A stretch of DNA of 64,000 bases from Flavobacteriales bacterium (GCA_020635715.1 JACJZG010000002.1:124001-188000), one strand, 5' to 3'; positions 52,692 to 62,019 are shown, counted from the first letter of the stretch. Notes: generated from the letters alone by a model not told the origin. Translations and numbers: made by a program.

Positions 52692-55551
52692 GCTTCCACG
52701 GTCGCGTATTCCTCGATCGGAGGACAGGTGCAGATGAGGTTGCGGTCGCCGTACGCGTTGTCCACGCGGCTGACGCCGGGCCAGTATTTCCAGTCGCGGT
52801 TCACCGCCACTGGGAAGGCGGCTTGCTCGCGTGTGTAAGGATGCGTCCAATCATTGCCGCAGACCTCCTCGCTCGTATGCGGTGCGTTCTTCAGCAGGTT
52901 GTCCGCCTTGTCGGACTCGCCGCGTTCGAGCGCCGCGATCTCCTGGCGGATGCCCACCATCGCTTCCACGAAGCGGTCCAGTTCGGCCATGCTTTCGCTC
53001 TCCGTGGGCTCCACCATCAGCGTTTCGGCCACCGGGAAGCTCACCGTTGGCGCATGGAAGCCGTAGTCCATCAGGCGTTTCGCGATGTCGCTCACGTCCA
53101 CGCCCGCCGAGCGCTTGAAATCGCGGCAGTCCAGGATCATCTCGTGCGCCACCATGCCTTCATCGCCCACGTAGAGGATGGGATAGTGCTGCTCCAGTTT
53201 CGCACGCAGGTAGTTCGCGTTGAGGATGGCGTAACGCGTCGACTCGGTCAATCCTTCGCCGCCGAGCATCCTGATGTAGCCATAGCTGATCAGCAGGATC
53301 AGGCGCTGCCCCAGGGTGCGGCGCTCACCGCATGTACGGCCTGCTCGCCGCCGGTCTTCACCAGCACATGGCCGGGGAGGAAGGGCTTCAGCTTGTCGTT
53401 CACGCAGATGGGGCCCATGCCGGGACCACCACCGCCGTGCGGGATGGCGAAGGTCTTGTGCAGGTTCAAGTGGCAGACGTCCGCACCGATCTCTCCGGGC
53501 GAGGTCAGGCCGACCTGTGCGTTCATGTTGGCACCGTCCATGTAGACCAGGCCACCGTTGGCGTGGATGGCACCGGTGATCTCGCGGATGCTCTCCTCAT
53601 ACACACCGTGCGTGCTCGGGTAGGTGACCATCAGGCAGCTCAGGCGGTCCTTGTACAGTTCGGCCTTCGCCTTCAGGTCGTCGACATCCACGTGACCGTC
53701 GGCATCGGCCTTCACCACCACGATCTCCATGCCCACCATGGCCGCGCTGGCAGGGTTGGTACCGTGCGCGCTGCTCGGGATCAAGGCCACCTTCCGCTGG
53801 TGGTCGCCGCGTGCTTCGTGATAGGCGCGGATGACCATCAATCCGGCATACTCACCTTGTGCGCCGCTGTTCGGTTGCAGGCTCACGGCGGTGAAGCCGG
53901 TCGCCTTCGCCAGTGCATCGCTCAGTTCCGCAAGCACCTGCTGGTAGCCCTTCACCTGATCGAGCGGGGCGAAGGGGTGGATGTAAGCCCACTCCGGCCG
54001 CGTGATCGCCCACAGGGTGGACGCCGCGTTCAGCTTCATGGTGCAGGATCCGAGCGGTATCATGCCATGCACCAATGAGAAGTCGCGGTTCTCCAGCTTC
54101 TTCATGCGGCCGCATCAGCTCCGTCTCGGTGTGGTGCGTGTGAAGACCGGATGCTCGAGGTAGGCGCTGCGGCGCTGCAGGTCCGCAGGAATGGCCGTGC
54201 GACTCCCGTTCGCGCTGGAAGACGGTGCCGGCTTGCCGATGGCTTCCGCCAATGCGGCCACGATGTCCGTGAGGTCACTCTCCCGCACGGTCTCGTCCAG
54301 GCTCAGGGTGACGCCGTTGGCTTCGTAGCGCCCGTTGATCGCTGCGCGCTTCCAAGGCCTTCTTGATGGCATCGCCCTTCGCACCGGTGAGCGTCACCGT
54401 GTCGAAGAAGGTGGCGTTCACCACGGTGTATCCCAAGGCCTTGGCGGCGTCGGCCAGTTGTTTGGCGAAGCCATGCACCCTGCGCGGCGATGCGCTTCAG
54501 GCCTTCCGGACCGTGATGTACGGCATACATGCCGGCCATCACCGCCAGCAGGGCTTGGGCCGTGCAGATGTTGCTCGTCGCCTTGTCGCGGCGGATGTGC
54601 TGTTCGCGCGTCTGCAGCGCCATGCGCAAGGCACGACGACCGCGGCGGTCCTGGCTCACGCCGATGATGCGGCCGGGGATCGCAGCGCTTCCACTCATCG
54701 GTGCAGGCGAAGAAGGCGGCATGCGGGCCACCATAACCCCATGGGCACGCCGAAACGCTGCGAGCTTCCCACGCAGACATCCGCACCCCACTCACCGGGA
54801 GGCGCCAGCATCGTAAGGGCGAGCAGGTCCGTGCAGGCCGCCACGCGCACACCAGCGGCTTTCGCGCGCGTCACCAGATCCCGCAGGTCGCGCACCTCGC
54901 CGTTCGCGGCGGGTACTGCAGGATCGTGCCGAAGAAGTTCGTATCCGGCTCCCAGGTCATCGGGTCGCCCACGACGATCTCGATACCCACCGGCAGCGCA
55001 CGGCCGCGCAGCACATCGATGCTCTGCGGGAAGAGGCCGCTGTCCACGAAGAAGCGGTTGCGATCGCGCTGGCTCGCAGGCCGCGCGTGGTCGAACATCA
55101 GCATGGCCTCGGCGGCCGCGGTGCCCTCGTCCAGCAGGGAGGCGTTGGCGATGGGCAGCGCCGTGAGGTCGCTCACCATGGTCTGGAAGTTCAGCAGCGC
55201 CTCGAGGCGACCCTGCGAGATCTCGGCTTGGTAGGGCGTGTAGGCCGTGTACCATCCGGGGTTCTCCATGATGTTGCGCAGGATGGGCTGGGGAACCACG
55301 GTGCCGTAATAGCCAAGGCCGATGTAGCTGCGGAACTGCAGGTTGCCACGGCCGATCTCGCGCATGTGTTCCAGGAAGTCGATCTCGGAGAGCGCCGGGC
55401 CCACATCGAGCGCCTTCTTGAGCCGGATGGGACCGGGCACGGTGCGCTGGATCAGTTCGTCGAGGCTGCTCACGCCGATGGCCTTGAGCATGGCGTCGGT
55501 CTCTTGCTTGTTAGGGCCGATGTGGCGTTCCTGGTAGGTGACGGATGGCAT
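52688..55551 (-). pseudogene. gcvP: Glycine dehydrogenase (decarboxylating) gcvP, interrupted by about eight frameshifts
   Basis: GcvP is the PLP-dependent P protein of the glycine cleavage system. The full-length coding order is present (about 953 residues if repaired). It starts at ATG 55551 ([21 protein letters not shown]), passes [15 protein letters not shown], and reaches the PLP lysine region [21 protein letters not shown] and the C-terminal CTCPPIEEY. Between about 53.3 and 54.9 kb the frame shifts eight times: apparent deletions near 54912, 54128 and 53311, and insertions near 54739, 54690, 54478, 54345 and 54110. Most are in C or G runs. The net shift (+2) equals the length remainder. 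Protein conservation between breaks is high, so sequencing error or very recent decay is likely. Confidence 0.9.
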
Positions 55552-55575
55552 GGGATAGGGTGCCTGGAAGGCGTG

Positions 55576-55583
55576 CAAATATA
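55576..55583 (-). promoter_or_regulatory. -7 box of gcvP promoter
   Basis: TATATTTG on the minus strand, a perfect TAnnTTTG match, 24 bases before the gcvP ATG. Confidence 0.6.
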
Positions 55584-55707
55584 CTGGGCCACAGGAGCCG
55601 GGAAGGGTGGGGCGAATGAGGAGACCCAGCCAAGCTGACCAAGCCATTCAGAACTTCGGAGGGCGGGGCGTCATGGATCTCGACCTTCCAACGATCTTCG
55701 TCAGCAG

Positions 55708-56451
55708 ATGCACCAGTTATTCCATTTGGTCTTCGAGGTCGGTGCGTTCGCCCTTGGCTATTCTTATTTCCAGTTCCTGCGGCTCAAGGATGGCGATGAG
55801 ATCACGGAGGCCAAGCGCGTCTGGATCCTTGTTGGCGCTGCCGCCGGAGCATTGCTCGGTTCGCGGATCCTGGGTGCCATGGAACAGCCGGAAGCCCTCG
55901 CATGGAACTGGAGTGCCCTATGGATCGCATTGAATAATCGGACGATCGTGGGTGGCCTCCTGGGTGGCCTGATCGGTGTGGAACTGACGAAGAGGTCGGT
56001 CGAGGTACGTACGAGCAGTGGTGACCTGTTCACCTATCCCTTGATACTCGGCATGATGATCGGCCGGTTAGGCTGCTTGTTGGGTGGTTTGGAAGACAAT
56101 ACATTCGGTATCGCCACCTCCCTGCCATGGGGCATTGATCTTGGTGATGGCGTTTCGAGGCACCCTACCAACCTGTACGAGATCGCCTGGCTTGGGGTCA
56201 CGTGGGGGGCGCTGGTCTTTCTTGAGTCCAAGGTGGCGTTGGTGAACGGTGGACGGTTCAAACTCTTCATGATATCGTATCTGGTGTTCCGTTTGTTCGC
56301 CGAGTGCATCAAGCCACTGCCGCCCCTGGCGCTGGGCCTTTCCTCCATTCAATGGGCCTGTATTCTCGGCCTCTTGTATTACTTCCCGGCCTGGTCTCGG
56401 CCAAGGTCACTTGTGGTCGGATCAACCAGAATGATCGGATCCGATGCCTGA
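55708..56451 (+). CDS. Lgt-like (prolipoprotein diacylglyceryl transferase family) membrane protein
   Basis: A 247-residue inner-membrane protein related to Lgt, which transfers diacylglycerol from phosphatidylglycerol to lipoprotein cysteines. Family motifs are present: VGGLLGGLIGVEL (81-93), GMMIGRLGCLLGGLEDNTFG (115-134; the Arg and Glu of the Lgt signature are kept and the usual Asn is Cys), RHPTNLYE (151-158) and the late Arg-Glu pair FRLFAEC (194-200). About seven hydrophobic segments are seen. It is divergent from housekeeping Lgt and overlaps the radical SAM gene by 8 bases, so it is probably specialised to that system, perhaps handling a lipid substrate. Confidence 0.82.
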   Translation: MHQLFHLVFEVGAFALGYSYFQFLRLKDGDEITEAKRVWILVGAAAGALLGSRILGAMEQPEALAWNWSALWIALNNRTIVGGLLGGLIGVELTKRSVEVRTSSGDLFTYPLILGMMIGRLGCLLGGLEDNTFGIATSLPWGIDLGDGVSRHPTNLYEIAWLGVTWGALVFLESKVALVNGGRFKLFMISYLVFRLFAECIKPLPPLALGLSSIQWACILGLLYYFPAWSRPRSLVVGSTRMIGSDA

Positions 56452-57844
56452 AAGACCCTACACCTATTACGACTTCACGTTGAGCCTGTGCCCGACGTGT
56501 CTAAGGCGCATCGACGCCAAGGTCATCTTCGAGAACGAGTGTGTGTATATGCTGAAACGATGCCCTGAACACGGTGCCCAAAAGGTGTTGCTTGCGACTG
56601 ACATCGATTACTACAAACGTTGCAGACATTACCTCAAGCCGGGTGAACTGCCGAGGTCGTTCAACACGCGAACACACTTTGGCTGCCCTTATGATTGCGG
56701 CATCTGTCCGGACCATGAACAGCATGGCTGCCTGACGATCGTGGAAGTGACCGACCGTTGCAATCTGTCCTGCCCGGTATGTTACGCGAACAGCGGTCCG
56801 ATGCACGGGAAGCATAGGACCCTGGAGGAGATCGAAAGCATGCTGGATGCCGTCGTTCGGAACGAGGGTGAGCCGGACGTGGTGCAGATCAGCGGAGGGG
56901 AACCTACGGTGCACCCGCGCTTCTTCGAGATACTAGATGCGGCCAAGCGACGACCGATCCGCCACCTCATGGTGAATACCAACGGTATCCGGATCGCAAA
57001 GGATCGCGTGTTCGCCGAACGGCTTGCGAGCTACATGCCAGACTTCGAGATCTACCTTCAGTTCGATTCGTTCAAGTCCGATGTGTTAAAGCGCTTACGC
57101 GGAGAGGATCTGAGCCGCACAAGACAGAAGGCGATCGATCACCTTAATGACCTCAACCTGAGCACCACGCTTGTCTGCACGGTGGAGAAGGGGGCGAACG
57201 ATGATGAGATCGGCGCGGTGATCGACTATGCCCTGAAGCAACGATGTGTGCGCGGGGTCACCTTTCAGCCGGTCCAATTCGCCGGACGAGTGGAAGGTTC
57301 CGATCCCGCTACTGACCGCATCACGTTGACCGAGGTGCGTCAGGGGATCATCAACCAGAGCAGGTTGTTCACGCCGGAGGATATCGTGCCGGTGCCATGC
57401 AACCCTGATGCGTTGGCCATGGGATATGCGCTGAAGCTGAACGGGGATGTCTTTCCGCTCACCCATATGATCGACCCGGACGATCTGCTGAACAACAGTC
57501 GAAATACCATCGTATATGAACAGGATGAGCGACTGAAGGAGCACATGGTCAAGCTCTTCAGTACTGGTACGCCAAGCGACAAGGCGCACGAAACTCTGCA
57601 TCGGATCATGTGCTGCCTGCCTGACATCGATGCGCCGGACCTCAAATACGAGAACCTGTTCCGCATCATCATCATGCGATTCATCGATGCCTACGACTTC
57701 GATGTACGAGCGATCAAACGCAGCTGTGTGCACATCGTGGATCCGAGGACAATGAACGCGATCCCGTTCGAGACCATGAACCTCTTTTATCGTGACGATG
57801 TGCAGTTGCAGCGCCTGCGGGAACTTCAACAACTGACAACATGA
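56444..57844 (+). CDS. Multi-cysteine radical SAM enzyme, tetraether-lipid-synthase-like group
   Basis: A 466-residue radical SAM protein. The N-terminal part has CPTC (16-19) and RCPEHG (Cys40), like a rubredoxin or zinc-ribbon site, then CPYDCGIC (81-88) and Cys96 for an auxiliary cluster. The radical SAM motif is CNLSCPVC (106-113), followed by GGEP (151-154). Further cysteines near 322, 393 and 427 could bind another cluster. This order resembles COG1964-type enzymes, which include archaeal Tes (GDGT-MAS), the enzyme joining lipid tails by C-C bonds. The true reaction here is unknown. It is translationally coupled on both sides to membrane proteins and is visibly less GC-rich than its neighbours. 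Confidence 0.85.
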   Translation: MPERPYTYYDFTLSLCPTCLRRIDAKVIFENECVYMLKRCPEHGAQKVLLATDIDYYKRCRHYLKPGELPRSFNTRTHFGCPYDCGICPDHEQHGCLTIVEVTDRCNLSCPVCYANSGPMHGKHRTLEEIESMLDAVVRNEGEPDVVQISGGEPTVHPRFFEILDAAKRRPIRHLMVNTNGIRIAKDRVFAERLASYMPDFEIYLQFDSFKSDVLKRLRGEDLSRTRQKAIDHLNDLNLSTTLVCTVEKGANDDEIGAVIDYALKQRCVRGVTFQPVQFAGRVEGSDPATDRITLTEVRQGIINQSRLFTPEDIVPVPCNPDALAMGYALKLNGDVFPLTHMIDPDDLLNNSRNTIVYEQDERLKEHMVKLFSTGTPSDKAHETLHRIMCCLPDIDAPDLKYENLFRIIIMRFIDAYDFDVRAIKRSCVHIVDPRTMNAIPFETMNLFYRDDVQLQRLRELQQLTT

Positions 57845-58344
57845 AAGAGAAACATCTTCAGGCTAATGTGCTCTTGATGTTGGGCTACTCCGTTCTTTTC
57901 ATCGCCTTGAACGCCCTGTTCGGTGATGTATTCATCGGAGCCCACTGGGCGGCCGTATTGATCCAGATCGTTGCCTTGCTCGTTATTGGTCTGATTAAGA
58001 TGACCGATCGAACGACACGCAGCCAGGGCGGACAATACCTGTTGGCCGCACTGGTCGTGGCTATTATCGGCCATGGCTTGTGCTTCTTCAATGGCCTCAT
58101 GAATATGGGGGGCCATGCACTGATTCTCAACGAAAGCTTCCCAGCGCTAACCCGGAGATGGTCCCAGCGGCTCTCGACGGAGACACGCCAGATCAGTGGT
58201 TCCGTGTGGATGGTCCTCAGCCTCCCCACCACCGCGCAGGCGGCTATCTTTGGCCACCCCCGATGCTCCACTCCTTGCGCGCGTTCTTCCTCCTCCTGGC
58301 CATCGGGTCGTTGCGCGTGGCCGCCGCCCAGGACCGCATCCTGA
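57841..58344 (+). CDS. Small membrane protein of the radical SAM operon, 3' end probably frameshifted
   Basis: The start ATG 57841 overlaps the radical SAM stop (ATGA). The first 90 residues hold three hydrophobic segments (VLLMLGYSVLFIALNALFG, WAAVLIQIVALLVIGLI, YLLAALVVAIIGHGLCFF). After a run of six G (58107-58112) the frame continues for about 77 unlike residues and runs through the promoter and 80 bases into the next gene. Removing one G would give NMGAMH and a stop at 58121-58123, a 93-residue protein. The short form is more credible. Its role is presumably as a membrane partner of the Lgt-like and radical SAM proteins. Confidence 0.7.
   Translation: MKEKHLQANVLLMLGYSVLFIALNALFGDVFIGAHWAAVLIQIVALLVIGLIKMTDRTTRSQGGQYLLAALVVAIIGHGLCFFNGLMNMGGHALILNESFPALTRRWSQRLSTETRQISGSVWMVLSLPTTAQAAIFGHPRCSTPCARSSSSWPSGRCAWPPPRTAS
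58245..58252 (+). promoter_or_regulatory. -7 box upstream of the 58263 gene
   Basis: TATCTTTG, a perfect TAnnTTTG match, 10 bases before the ATG at 58263. It lies inside the extended frame of the upstream small membrane protein, which argues that this frame is too long. Confidence 0.6.
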
Positions 58345-58901
58345 TGATGAACGGCGAGATCCACGAGGGGAAGGTGCTCGGGCAGAGCACCTTGGAGGTG
58401 CGCTACCTGCAGACCACCAAGCGCGGCAAGGTGAAGGAGCGCGCCGAACCCACCGAGGAGGTCTTCTCGGTGATCGACAGCCTGGGGCACGAACGCATCT
58501 GGTACTTCCACGATACCGTCTTCGGCAACGACCTCACCGTGGAGCAGATGCGCTGGTTCCTGGCGGGTGAACGCGATGCCCGGCACGGCTACAAGCCCAC
58601 CTGGCCCATGGTCGGCGCCTTCGCCACGGGTGCTGGACTGGTGATCGGTCTCAATTGGGAGATGAACGGCCTCTTCGTACCGCCACTTGTTGCAGGTGTC
58701 ATGGCCTTTCCTCGGGTTCACGTCACACCCGGTTCCATCTCCGACCCGGTGATGGAAGGTGATGAGTACTATGCGACCGGTTATGCGCGCGTAGCCCGTT
58801 CCAAACGCGTGATCCGCACCATGGTTTCGGCCTTCGCCGGTGTGGCTGTGGGGCTGGCCGTGCGGCAGCTCATCATCAACCCCAACTTGGACGAGCAGTA
58901 G
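58263..58901 (+). CDS. Hypothetical exported or membrane protein
   Basis: A 212-residue protein with a signal peptide (LRAFFLLLAIGSLRVAAAQ). A first domain of about 90 residues (DRILMMNGEIHEGKVLGQSTLEVRYLQTTKRGKVKERAEPTEEVFSV) looks like a small SH3/LSm-type beta domain seen in Bacteroidota proteins with an ILxxNGExxxGKVL start. Two hydrophobic segments follow (WPMVGAFATGAGLVIGLNW, TMVSAFAGVAVGLAV). Function is unknown. It ends 2 bases before kynU and is likely co-transcribed with it. Confidence 0.75.
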   Translation: MLHSLRAFFLLLAIGSLRVAAAQDRILMMNGEIHEGKVLGQSTLEVRYLQTTKRGKVKERAEPTEEVFSVIDSLGHERIWYFHDTVFGNDLTVEQMRWFLAGERDARHGYKPTWPMVGAFATGAGLVIGLNWEMNGLFVPPLVAGVMAFPRVHVTPGSISDPVMEGDEYYATGYARVARSKRVIRTMVSAFAGVAVGLAVRQLIINPNLDEQ

Positions 58902-58903
58902 CC

Positions 58904-60175
58904 ATGGCACATGTGAACACGCTGGCCTACGCACAGGACCTTGATGCCCTTGACCCGCTGCGGGCCTTCCGCGATGAGTTCCACCTCCCTCAGCATGAGG
59001 GCCGCGAGGTGATCTACTTCACCGGCAATTCGCTCGGCCTTCAACCGAAGGCTGCCGCGGATGCGCTGAAGCAGGAGCTGGACGACTGGGCACGGCTCGG
59101 TGTGGAAGGGCATTTCCACGCGAAGCATCCGTGGTACGCCTACCACGAGGAGCTCACGGCCAGCAGTGCGCGGCTCGTGGGTGCGAAGGAGGAGGAGGTG
59201 GTGGTGATGAACCAGCTGACGAGCAACCTCCATTTCCTGCTGGTCTCCTTCTATCGTCCGAAAGGCAAACGAGTGAAGATCCTCACCGAGAAGCGTCCCT
59301 TCCCGAGCGATACCTACGCCTTCGCCTCACAGATCGCCTTCCATGGACTCGACCCAGCGACTTGTCTGGTGGAGGTGCAGCCGCGTGCGGGGGAGCATAC
59401 CCTGCGACCCGAGGACATCATCGGGCGTATCAACGAACTCGGCGATGAGCTCGCCCTGGTCTGTTTCGGCGCGGTGAACTTCCTGACCGGTCAGGCGTTC
59501 GACATCAAAGGCATTACAGCAGCTGCGCACGCGGTGGGCGCCTTCGCGGGCTTCGACCTGGCCCACGCGGCCGGGAACCTGCACCTGAAATTGCATGATG
59601 ATGGCCCGGACTTCGCGTGCTGGTGCAGCTACAAGTACCTGAACAGCGGTCCGGGTGGTGTGGCTGGAGCCTTCGTACACCAGCGGCATCTTGGTACGGA
59701 TCTTCCGCGTTTCGCTGGCTGGTGGGGACATGACAAGAAGGAACGCTTCAAGATGGAGCGCGACTTCAAGCCCATGCCCACCGCCGAAGCCTGGCAGGTG
59801 AGCAACGCGCCCGTGCTACCCATGGCGGTGCATCGGGTGGCGCTCGAGCAATTCGACCGTGCCGGCATCGATCGCCTACGGGCCAAGAGTGTGGAGCTCA
59901 CGGGCTACCTGCGCTGGATCATCCAGGGCATATCGGAGGAGAACGCTGGGATGTTCAACATCATCACCCCGAAGGAAGCAGCGATGAGCGGTGCGCAGCT
60001 CTCCATCCTTGTGCGTGGCGACGGGCGTGGCATCTTCGAGCGTCTCACCGCACGTGGCGTCTTCTGCGACTGGCGCGAACCCGATGTCCTGCGGATGGCC
60101 CCAGTGCCCATGTACAACAGCTTCGAGGACGTGTGGCGCTTCGGGCAGGCGTTGCGCGCGGCGATCGCAGGCTGA
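58904..60175 (+). CDS. kynU: Kynureninase
   Basis: Kynureninase is a PLP enzyme that cleaves kynurenine or 3-hydroxykynurenine to anthranilate or 3-hydroxyanthranilate plus alanine. The 423-residue product shows the aminotransferase class V fold with YFTGNSLGLQPKAA, VVVMNQLTSNLHFLLVSFY, KRPFPSDTYAFASQI and the PLP lysine in FACWCSYKYLNSGPGG (about residue 244). A GPF/GGWWGH-type C-terminal region is present. It is paired with kynurenine 3-monooxygenase downstream, which indicates tryptophan catabolism or a quinolinate route to NAD. Confidence 0.95.
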   Translation: MAHVNTLAYAQDLDALDPLRAFRDEFHLPQHEGREVIYFTGNSLGLQPKAAADALKQELDDWARLGVEGHFHAKHPWYAYHEELTASSARLVGAKEEEVVVMNQLTSNLHFLLVSFYRPKGKRVKILTEKRPFPSDTYAFASQIAFHGLDPATCLVEVQPRAGEHTLRPEDIIGRINELGDELALVCFGAVNFLTGQAFDIKGITAAAHAVGAFAGFDLAHAAGNLHLKLHDDGPDFACWCSYKYLNSGPGGVAGAFVHQRHLGTDLPRFAGWWGHDKKERFKMERDFKPMPTAEAWQVSNAPVLPMAVHRVALEQFDRAGIDRLRAKSVELTGYLRWIIQGISEENAGMFNIITPKEAAMSGAQLSILVRGDGRGIFERLTARGVFCDWREPDVLRMAPVPMYNSFEDVWRFGQALRAAIAG

Positions 60176-60244
60176 TGATCGACAGGATCTGACGAACTTC
60201 GGTCGCCCATCTTGCGGGGCGTTCGCATCTTAGACGCAGAGGCA

Positions 60245-61588
60245 ATGAGCAGGATCACGATCGTAGGCGGTGGCTTGGTGGGCAGCTTGCTCGCCATCTT
60301 CCTGGCCAAACGCGGCCACAAAGTGAACGTGTACGAGCGGCGCGGTGATCCCCGCCGGACCGATGTGTACGCGGGTCGCAGCATCAACCTCGTGGTGAGC
60401 CATCGTGGCTGGACGGCCCTGCGCGCGGCTGGTGTGGAGGAGGCCGTGAAGGCGATCACGGTGCCTGTGCATGCCCGCATGATGCACGACCGCGAAGGCA
60501 ACTTGAACCGCGTGCCCTACAGCATCGATAATAGGGCCATCCATTCCGTGTCGCGTGGCGAGCTCAACCGGCGCCTGCTCACCGAGGCGGAGAAGCTGCC
60601 GAATGTGAAGGTGCACTTCGATCACCGCTGCGTGGACGTGGACCTGCAGACCGCCACCTGCCATTTCCAGCGTGAGGAAGGTGACCACGTGGTGGTGGAA
60701 GCCGATGTGGTCTTCGGCAGCGATGGTGCGTTCAGCGCGGTGCGCAGCAAGATGATGCTGGGCCGCTTCAGCTATAGCCAGGAGTACATCGAGCACGACT
60801 ACAAGGAGGTGGCCTTCCCCGCGAACCCGGACGGCACGCCGAAGATGGACCCGCAATGCCTGCACATCTGGCCGCGCCGTTGGTTCATGATGATGGGCCT
60901 CGCCAACCAGGACGGTGGCTTCACCGGCACGCTCTTCATGCCGCATGCCGCCACGAAGGATTCACCGGGATTCGATACGGTGCGCACCGAGGCGGAGGTC
61001 ACGGCCTTCTTCAAGGCGCACTTCGCGGATGCCATGCCCATCGTCCCGGACATCGTGGACCAATACCTGCGGAATCCGCAGAGCAATCTGGTCATCATCC
61101 GTTGTGCGCCCTGGCAGGTGAACGGCAAGGTGGCCCTGATCGGCGATGCCGCGCACGCCATCGTGCCCTTCTATGGTGAAGGGATGAACGCCGGCTACGA
61201 GGATTGCAAGGTGCTGAACGACCTCCTCGATGCGCATGGCGATGACAATTGGGCCGAGGTGATGCACCGCTATGCCTCCGTACGCAAGCCCAACGGCGAT
61301 GCCATCGCGGACCTCAGCATGCGCAACTTCGTGGAGATGCGCGACCTCGTCGCCGACCCGCAATTCCTGCTGCGCCGTAAGATCGAAGGCCACCTGCAGG
61401 CCAGGCACCCCGACAAGTGGTTGCCGCTTTACAGCCAGGTGAAGTTCACCGATATCGCCTACAAGGATGCCTGGGAGGAAGGTCTTCGCCACGACCGCAT
61501 CATGGAAGAGGTGATGCGCCTGCCGGGGATCGAAGAGAAGTGGGAGAGTGCGGAGGTGGAGAAGAAGGCCTTGGGGTTGTTGGGGTGA
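60245..61588 (+). CDS. kmo: Kynurenine 3-monooxygenase
   Basis: This FAD enzyme hydroxylates kynurenine at position 3 using NADPH and oxygen. The 447-residue protein has the FAD motif VGGGLVGSLLAIFLAKRGHKVNVYERR at the N-terminus, the substrate region GRSINLVVSHRGWTALRAAG, the GSDGAFSAVR motif and the second FAD motif LIGDAAHAIVPFYGEGMNAGYEDCKVL. ATG 60245 is the family start. There is a 69-base gap after kynU. Together they convert kynurenine to 3-hydroxyanthranilate; TDO/IDO and later steps are not in the window. Confidence 0.95.
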   Translation: MSRITIVGGGLVGSLLAIFLAKRGHKVNVYERRGDPRRTDVYAGRSINLVVSHRGWTALRAAGVEEAVKAITVPVHARMMHDREGNLNRVPYSIDNRAIHSVSRGELNRRLLTEAEKLPNVKVHFDHRCVDVDLQTATCHFQREEGDHVVVEADVVFGSDGAFSAVRSKMMLGRFSYSQEYIEHDYKEVAFPANPDGTPKMDPQCLHIWPRRWFMMMGLANQDGGFTGTLFMPHAATKDSPGFDTVRTEAEVTAFFKAHFADAMPIVPDIVDQYLRNPQSNLVIIRCAPWQVNGKVALIGDAAHAIVPFYGEGMNAGYEDCKVLNDLLDAHGDDNWAEVMHRYASVRKPNGDAIADLSMRNFVEMRDLVADPQFLLRRKIEGHLQARHPDKWLPLYSQVKFTDIAYKDAWEEGLRHDRIMEEVMRLPGIEEKWESAEVEKKALGLLG

Positions 61589-61603
61589 AGTAGATCAGAA
61601 CCC

Positions 61604-61933
61604 ATGCGCCCCAAGACCCGCATCATGTATATCGAAGACAAGTCGCAAGGCTTGGAAGGGGATGCCGTCATCGGTCGGGTGACCTTCTCGAAGTCGGGTC
61701 GCTCGGTCCATTACACGGGCCGCACCTTCCAGTCGTTGAACGGATCGGGCTTCAAGGAGAACTACTTCGATGTTGAAACCGGTGCGCGTTTCTGGATAAG
61801 CGGCTGTCGTAAGGATGGCGCCGATCGGTTGTATGCCGGAGGCTCGCCGGTCCGGATAGATGACGATGTCAGGGAGGAGTATTGGTCGGTGATCCGTGGA
61901 CTACCGGAGAGTATGAGCCGTGTGACCACCTAG
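61604..61933 (+). CDS. Conserved small protein of unknown function
   Basis: A 109-residue soluble protein with RIMYIEDKSQGLEGDAVIGRVTFSKSGRSVHYTGRTFQSLNGSGFKENYFDVETGARFWISGCRKDGADRLY. This widespread family of small beta-rich proteins is sometimes misannotated as DXP synthase; no activity is known to me. It lies 15 bases after kmo, but the family occurs in many contexts, so a link to tryptophan metabolism is not implied. Confidence 0.75.
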   Translation: MRPKTRIMYIEDKSQGLEGDAVIGRVTFSKSGRSVHYTGRTFQSLNGSGFKENYFDVETGARFWISGCRKDGADRLYAGGSPVRIDDDVREEYWSVIRGLPESMSRVTT

Positions 61934-61993
61934 TACAGTCGCGTCCGGCTTGTGCGAGCTTTCTCATTCAGTCTCCGCACCAAGCGTAGCGCA

Positions 61994-62001
61994 TATCTTT
62001 G
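61994..62001 (+). promoter_or_regulatory. -7 box of the toxin-antitoxin operon
   Basis: TATCTTTG, a perfect TAnnTTTG match, 18 bases before the antitoxin ATG. No palindromic operator is obvious around it. Confidence 0.6.
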
Positions 62002-62019
62002 AGCAACGTCAGTCCATCC

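Noticed and set aside
55688..55695. GATCTTCG as a promoter -7 box for the Lgt-like/radical SAM operon.
   Set aside because: It lacks the TA start of the box and no -33 element is seen, so the promoter of this operon remains unassigned.
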